A stretch of 64,000 bases of DNA from Candidatus Zixiibacteriota bacterium (GTDB lineage Bacteria; Zixibacteria; MSB-5A5; GN15; FEB-12): positions 1 to 64,000 of the forward strand of contig JAVEYB010000001.1 of the NCBI GenBank assembly GCA_034003725.1, given 5' to 3'. The position numbers and the translations under genes were made by a program. Each line of letters starts with the position of its first letter. Within the stretch, counting starts at the first letter, position 1. The notes under the pieces were generated by a model, which saw nothing but the letters and a program-made list of their open reading frames with translations, was not told where the DNA came from and did no database searches. Shown piece by piece: positions 24,910 to 32,061 of the stretch.

Positions 24910-25751
24910 TACTGTCTCTTCATGTAACGGAGAAGTTTGATGATCGTATCGCGGAGGTGTTTGCGGTCGATGATTTTGTCCAGGAACCCTTTTTCCATGA
25001 AAAATTCGGACGACTGGAACCCTTCGGGGAGATCCTGCCCGATTGTCTGCTGAATCACGCGGGGGCCGGCGAATCCAAGCAGCGCCTTCGGCTCCGCGAC
25101 AATGACGTCGCCCAGCGATGCATAGGAAGCCATCACGCCGGCGGTCGTGGGGTTGGTCAATACCGAGATGTACGGGACGCGCTTTTTAGCGAGGACCGCA
25201 AGCAGGCCCGACGTTTTCGCCATCTGCATGAGTGACAGGATACCTTCCTGCATGCGGGCGCCGCCCGAGCACGATACGATGATAAGCGGAATCTCGCGGT
25301 CGATGGCGCGCTCTATTGCGCGCGCGATTTTCTCACCAACCACGGAACCCATCGATCCGCCGACAAACTCGAAGTTCATAATAGCGAAAGACACGGGCAT
25401 ACCGTCAATCTCGCCGATACCCGCGATGACGCCGTCGTTCTGTCCGGTCTTTTCCCGTGCAGCTTTAATGCGTTCGGTGTAGCGTTTGGAGTCCTTGAAC
25501 TTCAGCGGGTCCTCGGAGACGAGGTGTACATCGTATTCTTCCAGCTTTCCACCGTCGAGAAGCATCTGGATGTACTTCTGGCTGGAAATGCGGAAATGGT
25601 AACTGCAGGTGGGGCATACCCAGAGCAGTTGTTCCATTTTCTTACTATAAACGATTTCGCCACAGGACGGACACTTGGTCCAGAGCCCTTCCGGGATATT
25701 CTTCTTTTCCTGAGTGGCGAGTCCGGTCTTTTCTTTTCGAAACCAGGCCAT
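24909..25751 (-). CDS. accD: Acetyl-CoA carboxylase carboxyltransferase, beta subunit
   Basis: Forms malonyl-CoA for fatty acid synthesis with AccA (not in the window). 280 residues from the ATG at 25751, six bases after AAGGG. The N-terminal zinc ribbon has CPSC and CPTC about 19 residues apart. The crotonase-type core includes GGSMGSVVGEKI, CSGGARMQEG and GFAGPRVIQQT. The last base of its stop overlaps the folC start. accD next to folC is a common bacterial arrangement. Confidence 0.97.
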   Translation of the reverse strand: MAWFRKEKTGLATQEKKNIPEGLWTKCPSCGEIVYSKKMEQLLWVCPTCSYHFRISSQKYIQMLLDGGKLEEYDVHLVSEDPLKFKDSKRYTERIKAAREKTGQNDGVIAGIGEIDGMPVSFAIMNFEFVGGSMGSVVGEKIARAIERAIDREIPLIIVSCSGGARMQEGILSLMQMAKTSGLLAVLAKKRVPYISVLTNPTTAGVMASYASLGDVIVAEPKALLGFAGPRVIQQTIGQDLPEGFQSSEFFMEKGFLDKIIDRKHLRDTIIKLLRYMKRQ

Positions 25752-25760
25752 GTTCAACCC

Positions 25761-26249
25761 TTACGTTGCCGTGTCGTCCCGGTCGAAATAGTGGACCATA
25801 ACGATCGCATCTTCGACGGGCCGACGGTAGTAGTTGGGCCGCTGGTAAAGTACTTTAAACCCGTACTTACGGTAAAACGCCAGCGCCTCGTGGTTTGATG
25901 GTCGGACCTCCAGTAGAATAAACTCGCATCCGCGACCATCCGCAATACTCAAAATACGGCTCAGGAGATGGCGCGCAACGGATTTCCGGCGGTGCTCCGG
26001 GGCGACTGCGATGTTGGTCAGGTGAGCTTCAACGTCGACAACAAGATAGCAGGCGTATCCGATTATGACACCGTCGATTTCGGCGACCAGCCCGCCCCAC
26101 CCGGCAGCCGTGACGACATCGATAAAGGCCGAACGCGGCCAGGGGTCGGAGAAAACGGCTTTCTCCATCTCAGCGACGGCTGGGATATCGGCATTGGTCA
26201 TGTCGCGGTAGACGACCCTCGTGCCGCTATGGACGCTGTCGCTGATCAA
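25761..26249 (-). CDS. rimI: Ribosomal-protein-alanine N-acetyltransferase-like GNAT
   Basis: RimI acetylates the N-terminal alanine of ribosomal protein S18. About 162 residues if started at the TTG at 26249, seven bases after GGAG inside the end of tsaB. A longer frame upstream would overlap tsaB much further. The GNAT core is clear (VEAHLTNIAVAPEHRRKSVARHLL, split here by no gap). The acetyl-CoA loop reads R-R-K-S-V-A, with Ser where the family usually has Gly. Conserved C-terminal NHEALAFYRKYGFK is present. The tsaB-rimI pair is a classic neighbourhood and supports the name. Confidence 0.88.
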   Translation of the reverse strand: MISDSVHSGTRVVYRDMTNADIPAVAEMEKAVFSDPWPRSAFIDVVTAAGWGGLVAEIDGVIIGYACYLVVDVEAHLTNIAVAPEHRRKSVARHLLSRILSIADGRGCEFILLEVRPSNHEALAFYRKYGFKVLYQRPNYYRRPVEDAIVMVHYFDRDDTAT

Positions 26250-26913
26250 AGCGAATCTCCGCCTGTGATTTCTGGAGATACAATGGTTCCAGCGTATCGA
26301 TATCGGCAACATCTGCCCGGCGCAACTTTTGCCGTCCCAGATGGATCAAATCGGCGGCCGCGAGCGGGATCAGTTCAATCTCCCTCTCCACGCCTGAGTC
26401 GCGGGCGCGCGTCACGACACCCTCGTCCAGTGCGACCAGGTCTTCCCCATCGGTCGTCGCGCGCAGGTCGCGATATGCAACGGCTGCAACGGAGGGTTCA
26501 ATCCACTCTCCGCCGGATACAGTGACGGAAAAGCAGGCGTCCTTCTTGAACGGGACAAGCACGGTGACCGGATTTGGACGCTCAGCGAGTTTGAATGCAG
26601 CGAGTTCGAACGCCGACACGGAAACCATCACGAGATCGAGGGCGGTTGCAAGTCCCTTGGCCATGGACAGGCCGATCCGCAGGCCGGTAAAGGAACCGGG
26701 GCCGACAGAAACGGTCAGGGAGCGCAAGTCGCGTCCGGCGAGTCCGGATGAGTGCAGCAGGTCATCGATCTTCTTGAGCATCACACGGCCGTGCGAGATG
26801 ACGAGCTTCTCTTCATAGGTGACCATACGGTCCTCGCCGAACCCGATCGCCATGCGAAGCGCGGGGCCCGAAGTATCGACAGCAAGCATCGGCAGTGTTT
26901 CGAGTCCGCTCAT
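26227..26913 (-). CDS. tsaB: tRNA threonylcarbamoyladenosine biosynthesis protein TsaB
   Basis: Partner of TsaD and TsaE in making the t6A37 modification of ANN-decoding tRNAs. 228 residues of the ASKHA fold: LAVDTSGPALRMAIG at the front, ISHGR, and the conserved VGPGSFTGLRIGLS block. It overlaps tsaE by four bases and its end contains the rimI start. tsaD is not in this window. Confidence 0.95.
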   Translation of the reverse strand: MSGLETLPMLAVDTSGPALRMAIGFGEDRMVTYEEKLVISHGRVMLKKIDDLLHSSGLAGRDLRSLTVSVGPGSFTGLRIGLSMAKGLATALDLVMVSVSAFELAAFKLAERPNPVTVLVPFKKDACFSVTVSGGEWIEPSVAAVAYRDLRATTDGEDLVALDEGVVTRARDSGVEREIELIPLAAADLIHLGRQKLRRADVADIDTLEPLYLQKSQAEIRFDQRQRP

Positions 26914-27344
26914 ACCTGAACCAGTTCAATGTCGATCTGGCGTTCCGTTTCGCCCGCGATGCGGAACTCCAGCACGTAGTATTTCTGCGGGAGTAGCTCG
27001 GCGGCCTTATCGCCCCACTCCACCGCCATGATACCCTCCCGGGAAAGATATTCGTCCCAGCCTATCTCGTACAGCTCATTTGACTGCTGCATACGGTACA
27101 GATCAAAATGGTACAGCTTGCGATCTCCGCCCGGATATTCATTGACGAACGTGTAAGACGGGGAATTGACCAAGGAGGGATCGATCCCAAGTCCCCTGGC
27201 GAGACCTCGGACAAACGCCGTCTTGCCCGCACCCAGCGGGCCAATCAGCACGAGCACATCGCCGGGCAAAAACGACTTCGCGAGCTTCTCGGCAAGCGCC
27301 ATGGTCTCATCTTCGCTGTGTGACACGACATGCAGTACGGACAT
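26910..27344 (-). CDS. tsaE: tRNA threonylcarbamoyladenosine biosynthesis ATPase TsaE
   Basis: 144 residues. Walker A GPLGAGKT, then NSPSYTFVNEY and the HFDLYR block typical of TsaE, ending with the EWGDKA motif. ATP hydrolysis by TsaE resets the TsaBD complex during t6A synthesis. It begins 8 bases after the PorX-like gene and overlaps tsaB by four bases (ATGA type). Confidence 0.95.
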   Translation of the reverse strand: MSVLHVVSHSEDETMALAEKLAKSFLPGDVLVLIGPLGAGKTAFVRGLARGLGIDPSLVNSPSYTFVNEYPGGDRKLYHFDLYRMQQSNELYEIGWDEYLSREGIMAVEWGDKAAELLPQKYYVLEFRIAGETERQIDIELVQV

Positions 27345-27352
27345 GGATCGAC

Positions 27353-28912
27353 CTACTTCGGAGTCATCACCGCAACCGGCACGACCATCTCTTCCAGCGA
27401 GATGCCTCCGTGCTGGAAGGAATTCTGGAACTGCCTGACCATCTCGTTATAGTTGTTGGGGTAGACGAAATAGTAGTCTTCCTTCGCGATGATGAACGTC
27501 GTGGCCAGCGAGAACATGGGCAGCCGCCACTCTTTGGGCTTCTTGATGAGGACCGAGTCCTTTGGGTCCGACTTGAGGTTGTCTCCGTACTTGTAGCGGA
27601 GGTTCGTCGAAGTCGTGCGTCGACCGTGAGCCATCGTTCCGCGCTGGCACAACACGGAGCCATGGTCGGATGTGACGATGACGGTGAAGTCGCGCTCGGC
27701 GAACTGCTTGAGGAGAGCGAACAACGGTGAGTGAACGAACCAGCTCCGCATAAGGGAACGGAAGGCGGCGTCGGTGCCGGCAATCTCCTTGAGAATGACG
27801 TTATTCGACCGGCCATGGGCAAGGATGTCGAGGAAGTTGAAGACGAACGTCACGGCCGGGCTTTCGAAGTAGTCACCGGCGCGCCGAACGAGCTCCTCCC
27901 CTTCCGTGTTGTTATACACCTTGACGTAGCGCATCGGTCTGTCGAAACGGATTCCGAGGCGGGCGAGGTTGTCGGCAAACATGCGGTCTTCGTAGCGGTT
28001 GAGTGACCCCTCGTCCTGGACCTGGTAATTGTCCGGATAGATCCTGCTGATCTCATCGGGGAACATCCCGGCAAAGACGGCGTTGCGGGCGAACGGCGTG
28101 GCTGTCGGCAGGATCGAGAAGTAGTACGAGCGTTCGATATTGAAAAACTCGGACATCAGCGGCTCGACGAGCATCCACTGGTCGAGGCGCATGCAGTCGA
28201 CGACGACAAACAACACCTGCCGTCGACTCTTGAGCGGCGGCGCCACGAATCTGGCGACGATATCGGGCGACATCAGCGGGCGATCGTCGCCGGAGAGCCA
28301 GGATTGATAGGTGTTCAGTATGTACTTGGTGAATTCGGTATTCCATTCGCGCTTGGTACCGGTGTGGGTTTCTTTGAGACCATCGTCGTTGCTGTTGTCC
28401 AGTTCCAGATCCCACTCGGCCAGCAGCCGCGCCGCCTCGTGCCAGTCGTCGGGCTGCATCGGCCCATACATCTTCTGGTTGAACTTATTGATTTCGGTGA
28501 CGTATCGCCGCATGGACGATGAACTGATGATTTTTTTCGCATCAAGAAGCCGTTTGATAACGAGCAATATCTGCGACGGATTGACCGGCTTGACAAGGTA
28601 GTCATCGATCTTCGAGCCGATGGCGTCTTCCATCAGCGACTCTTCTTCGGATTTGGTGACCATAACGACCGGCAGGTGCGGGCGGAGGTCCTTGATTTCC
28701 TCGAGCGTGGTGAGACCGTCCTTGCCCGGCATCATTTCGTCGAGGAGCACCAGGTCGAAATTGCCGTCGCGCACGGCCACGATCGCGTCATCGCCCGACA
28801 TGGCCGGCGTGACGGAGAACCCTTTCTTTTCCAGGAACAACAGGTGCGGTTTGAGGGAATCGATTTCATCGTCGACCCAGAGAATTCTTTTCTTGTCCGA
28901 GGGAATCGGCAT
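27353..28912 (-). CDS. porX: PorX-like response regulator with PglZ domain
   Basis: 519 residues from the ATG at 28912, five bases after AAGGAG. The receiver domain occupies 1-125 (WVDDEIDSLKPHL, phospho-Asp58 in LLDEMMPGKDG, VTKSEEES, KPVNPSQIL). The rest is a PglZ/alkaline-phosphatase-superfamily domain, with metal-site elements VVDCMRLDQW and TSDHGSVL and a nearby MAHGRRTT. In Porphyromonas gingivalis PorX is the T9SS response regulator, with phosphodiesterase activity. Here it directly follows a PorY-like kinase by 9 bases. Ortholog assignment rests on architecture and neighbourhood. Confidence 0.88.
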   Translation of the reverse strand: MPIPSDKKRILWVDDEIDSLKPHLLFLEKKGFSVTPAMSGDDAIVAVRDGNFDLVLLDEMMPGKDGLTTLEEIKDLRPHLPVVMVTKSEEESLMEDAIGSKIDDYLVKPVNPSQILLVIKRLLDAKKIISSSSMRRYVTEINKFNQKMYGPMQPDDWHEAARLLAEWDLELDNSNDDGLKETHTGTKREWNTEFTKYILNTYQSWLSGDDRPLMSPDIVARFVAPPLKSRRQVLFVVVDCMRLDQWMLVEPLMSEFFNIERSYYFSILPTATPFARNAVFAGMFPDEISRIYPDNYQVQDEGSLNRYEDRMFADNLARLGIRFDRPMRYVKVYNNTEGEELVRRAGDYFESPAVTFVFNFLDILAHGRSNNVILKEIAGTDAAFRSLMRSWFVHSPLFALLKQFAERDFTVIVTSDHGSVLCQRGTMAHGRRTTSTNLRYKYGDNLKSDPKDSVLIKKPKEWRLPMFSLATTFIIAKEDYYFVYPNNYNEMVRQFQNSFQHGGISLEEMVVPVAVMTPK

Positions 28913-28921
28913 GTGCACTCC

Positions 28922-30178
28922 TTAGCGCCGCGCTGCGACCGGCAGGGTGATTTTGAAGACAGTCTCGCCGGGGTGCGATCGTTCCAGCCGGATCTGTCCG
29001 TCGTGATACTCTTCGACAATCCGCTTGACGAGAGTGAGGCCGAGACCCCAGCCGCGTTTTTTGGTGGTGAAGCCCGGCCTGAAGATTTTGCGTGCGGCGG
29101 CCGGTGAGATACCCGGGCCGTTGTCTTTCATTTCGATATCGACCATACGTGGATCACTGCCGTGCGTGCTGGTGATTTCGATCACACCGGTCTTTGAATC
29201 GACTGCCTGCAGTGCGTTTTTCACCAGGTTTTCCAGGGCCCACGTGAGCAGTTCCGGGTTCAGGTCGACTTCCGGTATGTCTCCCCCGTGGAAGGTGATC
29301 TGCACCCCGTGACCTTCGAACGGCAGCCGCCGCCGATAATATTCTACCACTTCTTCGATCAATTCGTTCAGTTTGCATGGACTCAATTCCGGGATCGAGC
29401 CGATCTGGCCGAACCGGTTCGCGACCCGCTGCAATCGGCGGACATCGATTTTCATGTTATCGACCGTCTGGTCGATCAGGCCGGGTTCCGCGCCGTCGCG
29501 CACGGGCGACTCCGACTCGAGCACCTCGATCCAGCCCATGAGCGACGATATCGGGGTGCCAAGCTGGTGCGCGGTTTCTTTGGCCATGCCGACCCAGATA
29601 TGGCGCTCTTCGCTTCGGCGAATGGTCTGGAACCCGATCATACCAACAATGAGAAAAGCCAGAACGATCCCGATTTCGACAAAGGGCATGAGTTTCAGCT
29701 CGTTGATGACCTCGGAGTCGCCGTAGTACAGATGGTGGACGAAGTCGTCGCCGTAGTGCAGTTTGAATTCGCCGTTTTGTTTCTTCATGTCGGCGGCGAT
29801 CTTCTTCAGACGGGCCATCGTCGGCGCATCGGGGTTGCGCAGCTCGGGATCGATATCTTTGATGTTTCGCCAGTAGAGCGGTTCCCCGTCCTGGTCGACG
29901 ACAAGAATCGGGAAGGTGGCTTTGACGATGATTTCGTTGAAGATGAACTGCAATTCACTGCCGGACATCGGCGAATTCGCAGCCAGCTGCCAGAGCTGGA
30001 CGTACTTTTCGACCTGCGAGCGGATATCACGCTGGAGAGTATCGATGACGTCGAAGGTGTACCAGATGAAGCCGATCGAGATGATGGCGATACCGACCAG
30101 CAGGAACGTCTTGAACAGGGTAGACTTGCCGACGTAGAGATCCGACGTACGGTTAAAAGCGCGCCACCGAGGTGCCAT
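28922..30178 (-). CDS. Membrane sensor histidine kinase, PorY-like
   Basis: 418 residues from the ATG at 30178, which overlaps the serS stop by one base (TGATG). Transmembrane helices at about 21-43 and 163-185 bracket a periplasmic sensor region. The kinase core follows with His204 in AKETAHQLGTPISSL, the variant H box common in Bacteroidota kinases, then NLVKNALQAVD, DNGPGI and GWGLGLTLVKRI. Adjacency to the PorX-like regulator makes it the obvious cognate kinase. The periplasmic signal is unknown. Confidence 0.9.
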   Translation of the reverse strand: MAPRWRAFNRTSDLYVGKSTLFKTFLLVGIAIISIGFIWYTFDVIDTLQRDIRSQVEKYVQLWQLAANSPMSGSELQFIFNEIIVKATFPILVVDQDGEPLYWRNIKDIDPELRNPDAPTMARLKKIAADMKKQNGEFKLHYGDDFVHHLYYGDSEVINELKLMPFVEIGIVLAFLIVGMIGFQTIRRSEERHIWVGMAKETAHQLGTPISSLMGWIEVLESESPVRDGAEPGLIDQTVDNMKIDVRRLQRVANRFGQIGSIPELSPCKLNELIEEVVEYYRRRLPFEGHGVQITFHGGDIPEVDLNPELLTWALENLVKNALQAVDSKTGVIEITSTHGSDPRMVDIEMKDNGPGISPAAARKIFRPGFTTKKRGWGLGLTLVKRIVEEYHDGQIRLERSHPGETVFKITLPVAARR

Positions 30179-31443
30179 CAGCCGATTTTCCCAATCCCGC
30201 CCATATAGGGACGGAGCCGTTCGGGTATGGTCACGGTCCCGTCCGCGTTTTGATAGTTTTCGAGTATCGCCGGAATAAGTCGGGCGAGCGCCAGGCCGGA
30301 GCCGTTGAGCGTAAAGGGGAAGCGGACGGACCGATCGGCATCGCGGAATCGGCAATTCATGCGGCGTGCCTGAAAATCCTCGAAGATCGACACCGAGGAG
30401 ATTTCGAGGTAGCGTTCGATACCCGCCGCCCACAGCTCGAGGTCGTAACATTTCGCGGCCGCGAACGAGAGATCGCCGGTGGCGAGGGCGCTGACGCGGT
30501 ACGGCAATTCAAGGTACTGGAGGACCTTCTCGGCCTGCGCGACAAGTGACTCCAGTTCATCGTAACCGGTCTCCGGCCGCACGATCTTCACGAGTTCCAC
30601 TTTCGAGAACTGGTGCACGCGGATCATGCCGCGGGTATCCTTGCCGGCGGAGCCGGCCTCGCGTCGATAGCAGGGCGTGTGGCCGACCAGACAGATGGGG
30701 AGCTGCTCGTGATCCAGGATCTGATCCTTGAACATGTTGGTGATGGGGACCTCGGCGGTCGGGATCAGGTACGGCCCGTCGTTGCGTTCGCGATACATGT
30801 CTTCATCGAGTTTGGGGAGCTGCCCTGTGCCAAACATGGTGTCGGCGGTTACCAGGTGCGGGACGGTTACTTCGGTGAACCCGTCGGCGGTGTGCAGGTC
30901 CAGCATGAAATTGATCAGGGCACGCTCGAGCCGTGAGCCGAGTCCTTTGAGGATATAGAAACCTGCGCCGGAGACGCGGGCGGCAGCTTCGAGGTCGAGA
31001 ATCCCGAGTTTCGCGCCGACTTCCCAGTGCGGCAGCACCGGATAGTCCCGCTTGACGATTTTGCCCCACTCGCGGACGACAACATTGGCGGATTCATCCT
31101 TGCCGACCGGGACCGACTGATGCGGGACGTTTGGGACCCAGGACAGTGCGGACTGGAGTTCGTCTTCTATCTGGCGTCGGCGCTCATCGAGTTCGGTGAT
31201 TTTCTGGCCGACCTGGCGCATCGACGCAATAGCGTCATCGGCCGGTTCCCCGGCCTTTTTCTTCCGGGCGATCTCGGCCGAGGCTTTGTTGCGGGCCGCC
31301 TTGAGCTGTTCCACTTCGCCGATCAGTTCGCGGCGGGATTGGTCGAGCCGGAGGATATGATCGACATCGGCCTTTTCGTTTTTGTTGGAGATGGCCGTTT
31401 TGACCAGGTCCGGATTCTCGCGAATAAATTTGATATCGAGCAT
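30178..31443 (-). CDS. serS: Seryl-tRNA synthetase
   Basis: Class II synthetase charging tRNA-Ser (and tRNA-Sec where present). 421 residues from the ATG at 31443 (MLDIKFIRENPDLV). An upstream extension of the frame is not family-like. The N-terminal coiled-coil arm is LIGEVEQLKAARNKASAEI. The catalytic motifs are RGMIRVHQFSKVE and NGSGLALARLIPAILEN. First gene of the long minus-strand operon, with a strong promoter in the region shared with divergent rpmB. Confidence 0.97.
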   Translation of the reverse strand: MLDIKFIRENPDLVKTAISNKNEKADVDHILRLDQSRRELIGEVEQLKAARNKASAEIARKKKAGEPADDAIASMRQVGQKITELDERRRQIEDELQSALSWVPNVPHQSVPVGKDESANVVVREWGKIVKRDYPVLPHWEVGAKLGILDLEAAARVSGAGFYILKGLGSRLERALINFMLDLHTADGFTEVTVPHLVTADTMFGTGQLPKLDEDMYRERNDGPYLIPTAEVPITNMFKDQILDHEQLPICLVGHTPCYRREAGSAGKDTRGMIRVHQFSKVELVKIVRPETGYDELESLVAQAEKVLQYLELPYRVSALATGDLSFAAAKCYDLELWAAGIERYLEISSVSIFEDFQARRMNCRFRDADRSVRFPFTLNGSGLALARLIPAILENYQNADGTVTIPERLRPYMGGIGKIG

Positions 31444-31498
31444 GCTGATTCCTGACTGCTGTATACTCTCGTAAGCCGGGCTGACCGTTTGGTTCCCA

Positions 31499-31527
31499 AG
31501 TATATACATCGGGCGGACGGCCGTCAA
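31499..31527 (-). promoter_or_regulatory. Promoter of the serS-porY-porX-tsaE... operon
   Basis: TTGACG, 17 bases, TATACT on the minus strand, 55 bases before the serS start. The genes from serS to the second kinase then follow with gaps of at most 9 bases or overlaps, so this promoter may drive more than 11 kb. Confidence 0.8.
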
Positions 31528-31639
31528 TCGGCCTGACCGGCCGGCGCGCTACAGGGATATCGGGGTTTGGTTTCGCGGTACCCGGGCCGTCCTAACTGCC
31601 CGAATGTCAATAAAATGGGCTATTTCTTCAAGATTTTTC

Positions 31640-31667
31640 TTGCCCCGGGCCGATTATTTTCTATAAT
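31640..31667 (+). promoter_or_regulatory. rpmB promoter
   Basis: TTGCCC, 16 bases, perfect TATAAT, 36 bases before the rpmB start. Confidence 0.75.
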
Positions 31668-31703
31668 TGGTGACTTGTCAATTTCTCGGGAGTAGACTGG
31701 ATT

Positions 31704-31934
31704 ATGGCAAAAGCTTGCGAAATATGCGGTAAGAAGCCGATGTTCGGCAATAACGTGTCCCACGCGCACAATATCACCAAGCGCCGGTGGGTGCCGAACC
31801 TTCAGCGTGTCCGTGCGCTGATCAACGGTCAGCCGAAGCGGATCGAAGTGTGCACGTCGTGTTTGAAGGCGGGCAAGGTAATCAAGGCAACCCGGACGCG
31901 CAAGCCGGCGAGCCTGACCGGCGCGCAGGCGTGA
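31704..31934 (+). CDS. rpmB: 50S ribosomal protein L28
   Basis: 76 residues. Starts MAKACEICGKKP and contains the family core NVSHAHNITKRRW, NLQRVRA and KRIEVCTSCLKAGKV. Two CxxC pairs (CEIC and CTSC) indicate the zinc-binding form. Monocistronic, between its own promoter and a strong terminator. Confidence 0.97.
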   Translation: MAKACEICGKKPMFGNNVSHAHNITKRRWVPNLQRVRALINGQPKRIEVCTSCLKAGKVIKATRTRKPASLTGAQA

Positions 31935-31959
31935 CTGTACACCGCGAGATGACGTAAGA

Positions 31960-31991
31960 AAGCCGCGCGAGAGCGCGGCTTCTTTTATTTT
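31960..31991 (+). terminator. rpmB terminator
   Basis: AAGCCGCGC pairs with GCGCGGCTT around GAGA, followed by CTTTTATTTT. Confidence 0.9.
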
Positions 31992-32002
31992 GGGAATTGG
32001 CA

Positions 32003-32040
32003 TAGAAGAGCGGGCGGCCAGCAACTGCGAGCCGCCCGCT
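32003..32040 (-). terminator. Terminator of the PD40/dockerin gene
   Basis: AGCGGGCGGC pairs perfectly with GCCGCCCGCT around 12 bases. On the minus strand it is followed by a weak pyrimidine stretch CTTCTAT, 22 bases beyond the gene stop. Confidence 0.6.
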
Positions 32041-32061
32041 TGACTCAAGAGTGATATCGAG

